A stretch of DNA of 64,000 nucleotides, taken from Pieris napi. Taxonomy: Eukaryota; Arthropoda; Insecta; Lepidoptera; Pieridae. Numbering within the stretch: the first letter of the stretch is position 1; each line of letters begins with the position of its first letter. Shown here piece after piece: positions 61,401 through 64,000 of the stretch. The position numbers and the translations under genes are program-made. Location: NCBI RefSeq assembly GCF_905475465.1, contig NC_062250.1:10748501-10812500 (forward strand). The letters run 5' to 3'. Below the pieces are notes generated by a model, which saw only the letters and a program-made list of their open reading frames with translations, was not told the origin of the DNA and ran no database searches.

Positions 61401-63055
61401 TTTGTCCGGCGGCGTAGGAGTATGTCGGTAGAGGTCGGGCGGCGTCGCCGTGTGGCGAAATACCGCGTTGCCGCCCGCTTTCATTGCCTGCAATTGTATC
61501 ATCTACTTCATTTATTTATTTCTTAACTGACAGATATCACTATTTTTTCTCGTGTCACATGACCATATAAATTATTTGGCGAAAATATAACTACTTTTCG
61601 TCCATAAAAATGTTTTATCACGGTTGACAAAATAAAAATAATATTTATATGAATAATCTTTCACTGCACTATAACTACTGAAATCATACAAATAATCGTT
61701 GAATTGTTAAAGATTAATGAGTTTTTATATAGTCAACATACAAAGCCAGGTTGTGGCCTGTAAATTTTTTGGTCAGTAAAATAAACACGGATTGTTGTTC
61801 TAATTCACATTATTTTATGTCAGTGGGCGGACGTTTCCAAAAGGAAATCAATTGTTTAAAACTATTAGTGAGAGGCCTATAATACACAATAACATAGAAA
61901 TTATGGTGTTTTTGGGACATGAAGGCAGATTGATTTAACATCAGTGAGCATTACACATTTAGAGCAATTGGCTACAATATTAATATACAAATGGCACTCA
62001 CTTGAAGAGGATCAGGGGGCGATGGCGCTGGTACATGATAGAGATGTGGAGGCGGAGTGGGCGTGTGCCATGTGACACCCCTTTCTGAAGCCATGTGCGC
62101 TTGAGGCGCGCGCGCTAACAGGTTCGCCACCTGTAACTGATAAAAAATAATGTCTTATAATAATCCAAAAGTAAGCAAAAGTTCCAAAGAGTTTAAGGTT
62201 TATAGGATTTGATGTATGGTTCATATATATCAAATCCAATGTTTTTGACACACTTAGTGCCTAGTTTCCACTATAAATCTTACCTAGTCTCTTAATTAAG
62301 CCGTTAAAGTTAAGCCACCTTAGTTTATAGAATAGGCTTACCGTAAGTACTAGATGACTTAAATTAATTTTTGTCTAAGGCCCTGAATTTAAGGTACAGG
62401 TTTCAGCAATAAAATGAATGTCTTATAAGAAATAATAAAATGATAATAATTTCCAATAACACTTGAGCTTATTTTTATATAAATAAGGATTTAATCTAGC
62501 TTATTTTTTTAGTTTAATAATGAAATCCCTTAACTAGCTTAAATATTTTTAGAAAAATACTATCTGTGAATCATAATTAATTTATTTTTATCATAATTAT
62601 TAACTACACAATAACTGCTTATTTCATTTAGTGTTTATTCATGAAGCAATCAGAATAATAATAAAAATTGTTTTTAGTGGTTGTTAAATTAACCAAAATA
62701 TAATTTATGTAAATCACTATTATCTCATTTATAGCTTTATACTTGTGCAAATAATGGCAACATTAAAAATAATAAGTAGAGCAAAAGTGTCAACATGAAT
62801 ATTACAAACAGCTGATTATTGTACCTACCTATTGCACATATATTGCATTGATGCATAATATTAAAGAACAACAAACAATTTTCAACTACATGTATCCTTA
62901 TCCTCCTATCCTTTGACATAGATGTAATCAATTAACTTTAGAACAATAGGTTACAGTAAAAAACAATATTATACAATGACCACCTGTAAAGGACTCCAAC
63001 TGGACCCTAGTTGCGACTGCCTCCCATTTGGGTTATGTTGCGAGCCACCGGACAT
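55490..63055 (-). CDS. RAI1/TCF20-like protein with C-terminal extended PHD finger
   Basis: Eight coding exons join in phase: 63055-62984, 62136-62002, 61487-61390, 59543-59461, 58940-58660, 58330-57398, 56450-56191 and 55793-55490, giving 721 residues. All frames upstream of the start in its exon contain stops, so the start (MSGGSQHNPNGRQ) is well fixed. The first 220 residues are Pro/Ser-rich. Residues 223-534 are disordered and highly charged, with PPKSPPKSPPKSP repeats and Lys/Arg clusters. The end is an extended PHD module: C592, C595, the GDLFGPY motif, H643, C646, C675, C678, C687, C692, H697, C700, C717 and H720. GDLFGPY and the overall spacing match RAI1, TCF20 and PHF14-type domains, which bind nucleosomes. 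A nuclear chromatin regulator is inferred. The closest relative was not established. Confidence 0.85.
55846..56183. mobile_element. MITE family B copy filling most of an ePHD-gene intron
   Basis: The left end is poly-A, gtgcgtgcgttcaagtacac and gagaagtgac. The right end is gttgcacatcttcgtgacgt then ttcacttaaaaaa. The copy occupies about 338 of the 397 bp of the intron between the last two exons (55794-56190), and its right end lies within about 10 bp of the donor. Confidence 0.65.
56510..57060 (+). pseudogene. 3' end of an RTE-type LINE with ORF remnant
   Basis: 56640-56700 carries the LINE 3' motif agaggaggcctatggccatt followed by agtgggacatatac. A second, open 100-codon piece at 56751-57050 reads KWKWAGHIIR, PRDGKRKRGRPQKRWNDDI and GRVAIERPEWRSL, the usual C-terminal tail of endonuclease/reverse transcriptase polyproteins. 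The N-terminal parts are missing. It lies in an intron of the ePHD gene. Confidence 0.75.
58455..58640 (+). mobile_element. 5'-truncated tRNA-derived SINE
   Basis: The tRNA-like head is missing. The copy starts at atcggtgaaggaaaacatcg and continues with ccaaaaagtcaacggcgtgt, ggaggctgatcacc and the tail gttgtagcgccactg, as in the 32296 copy. Confidence 0.75.
59057..59372 (+). mobile_element. Interspersed repeat, second full copy (hairpin family)
   Basis: It starts gtaagtgcgtgctcctattt and contains gaacatggtgtaatggttgc, gttttactgccagttct-type and agaactggcagtaaatg arms, and the tail gtgtacattgtgttacctat. It is the opposite-orientation partner of 29050-29345 and defines the ends of the family. 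Confidence 0.75.
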
Positions 63056-63177
63056 CCTGCGCAAAGCCCTGGAGGCACTGTAACGACGTATTCAACTCCT
63101 ATTGTACACCACACTCCTTCAGTCCACCATAATGATACCGGCGAGTTACAAGACCTCACTCGCGTAACTGCGATTCC

Positions 63178-63373
63178 TTACGACGTGTACAGAAAATTCT
63201 GAAATGTTTTCATCGACACACGCTTGTCACAAAATGCACCAACATCAGTTATAATCGTTGCATTATAATTACTACACTAATTTATTGTTTTCGTCACGTT
63301 ATTTTCATATATATCACATCGAGTTCGAGCGAAGTATGGTACTCACGGATGTGATGCTCACTTCGCGTGACAT
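63178..63373 (-). promoter_or_regulatory. Upstream ORF spanning a leader intron of the ePHD gene
   Basis: A short exon (63373-63347) begins with ATG and reads MSREVSITS up to a strong donor (gtgagt). Spliced to the next exon (acceptor at 63199-63200) it continues NFLYTS and stops at 63178, giving a 15-codon upstream ORF. It ends about 120 bp before the main start codon, so translation could be reduced or delayed. This is inferred from splice signals. Confidence 0.45.
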
Positions 63374-64000
63374 TTTGAACGCGTTTAGTGTTTTAAAATA
63401 TGCCCTAGAGGTTACTTTAAGGATTTGTTATTGAATTTCATTTTATTCACTATCATACCACTTCACGTGCAATCTCAAAAACGATTAAATATTACAGGAA
63501 AACTGAAAACTTCACAAACCTTAGCACAAGATTCAATCGCAACAATGGTGGCCGATTTGGTTTTTAAAAGCTAGTTTAGCGCCATCTCCTGAAAATTGCA
63601 AAGTTGTTTCAAATCGTATATGTCGGTAAAACAGGATAACGGAAATGGTGTTTCTCTATATGAAATCTCTTTGATTTCTATGAAACATTCATTATAGGAT
63701 GTCTAGTTTTATTAAGGCGAAGAAATAAAAGAAGATTTTAAGACAATATTAGTAAATTTTATTACTATTTCTATATTTATTGCTCGTTAGTGTGTTTATA
63801 TTAATAAAATTTTCAAATTATTTTTTGCAATGGCGATAATTTGTCTTTATTTAAAAAAAAGCAAAACATTGTTAATCTATATTGGTTTCTGAGCCAAAAG
63901 GACAAGAATCTACCGTTTCTATAAAGAAAAAAATCGTTTCCATGGATACGTTTGACATACTTAAGCAAATTAAAATAACGGCGGGTTACATGAAAGTCCT
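63374..64000. other. Presumed promoter side of the ePHD gene, no gene seen
   Basis: AT-rich sequence upstream of the first leader exon. The stretch near 63540-63565 (gcaacaatggtggccgattt) looks like transcription-start-proximal sequence of animal housekeeping genes. Nothing else is recognised to the window end. Confidence 0.4.

Overview
The window comes from an insect nuclear genome, most probably a moth or butterfly. It is AT-rich, its genes are split by many short introns with GT-AG ends, and its introns and spacers are full of short mobile elements: tRNA-derived SINEs with an RNA polymerase III box B, miniature inverted-repeat elements, LINE 3' ends and Harbinger- and MULE-type DNA transposons. 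No species can be named from sequence alone.

Left part (1-8400). The last exon of a small mitochondrial membrane protein (UQCC4/CCSMST1-like, +) faces the histone variant H3.3 gene (-). H3.3 diverges from unkempt (unk, +), whose six coding exons could be joined in phase to a 657-residue CCCH/RING RNA-binding protein. Intron 5 of unk holds a GC-richer patch that looks like an internal promoter and first exon, joining in frame to the RING-coding exon.

Middle part (8400-38760). After about 7 kb of AT-rich 3'-flanking sequence comes a 23-exon gene on the minus strand (38759 down to 15528). All 23 exons join in phase to a 1153-residue multi-pass membrane protein that I cannot name. Its 23 kb are mostly introns carrying mobile elements, a 16-bp minisatellite and a 1.2-kb fold-back element.

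Right part (38760-64000). The membrane-protein gene diverges from a CDK2AP1/DOC-1 homologue (+). Next is a nested transposon block: a MULE with an intact 623-codon transposase ORF, a Harbinger derivative, and a MITE inside that. An unusual 1.6-kb repeat-rich element follows, then the diphthamide gene Dph7 (+, four exons, 343 residues), and on the minus strand an eight-coding-exon gene for a 721-residue protein ending in a RAI1/TCF20-type extended PHD finger.

The genes form no single pathway; most are housekeeping (chromatin: H3.3, CDK2AP1, ePHD protein; translation: Dph7, unk; respiratory assembly: UQCC4-like). Exon joins were made by hand from splice signals, reading phase and protein resemblance, so every gene model needs transcript support.
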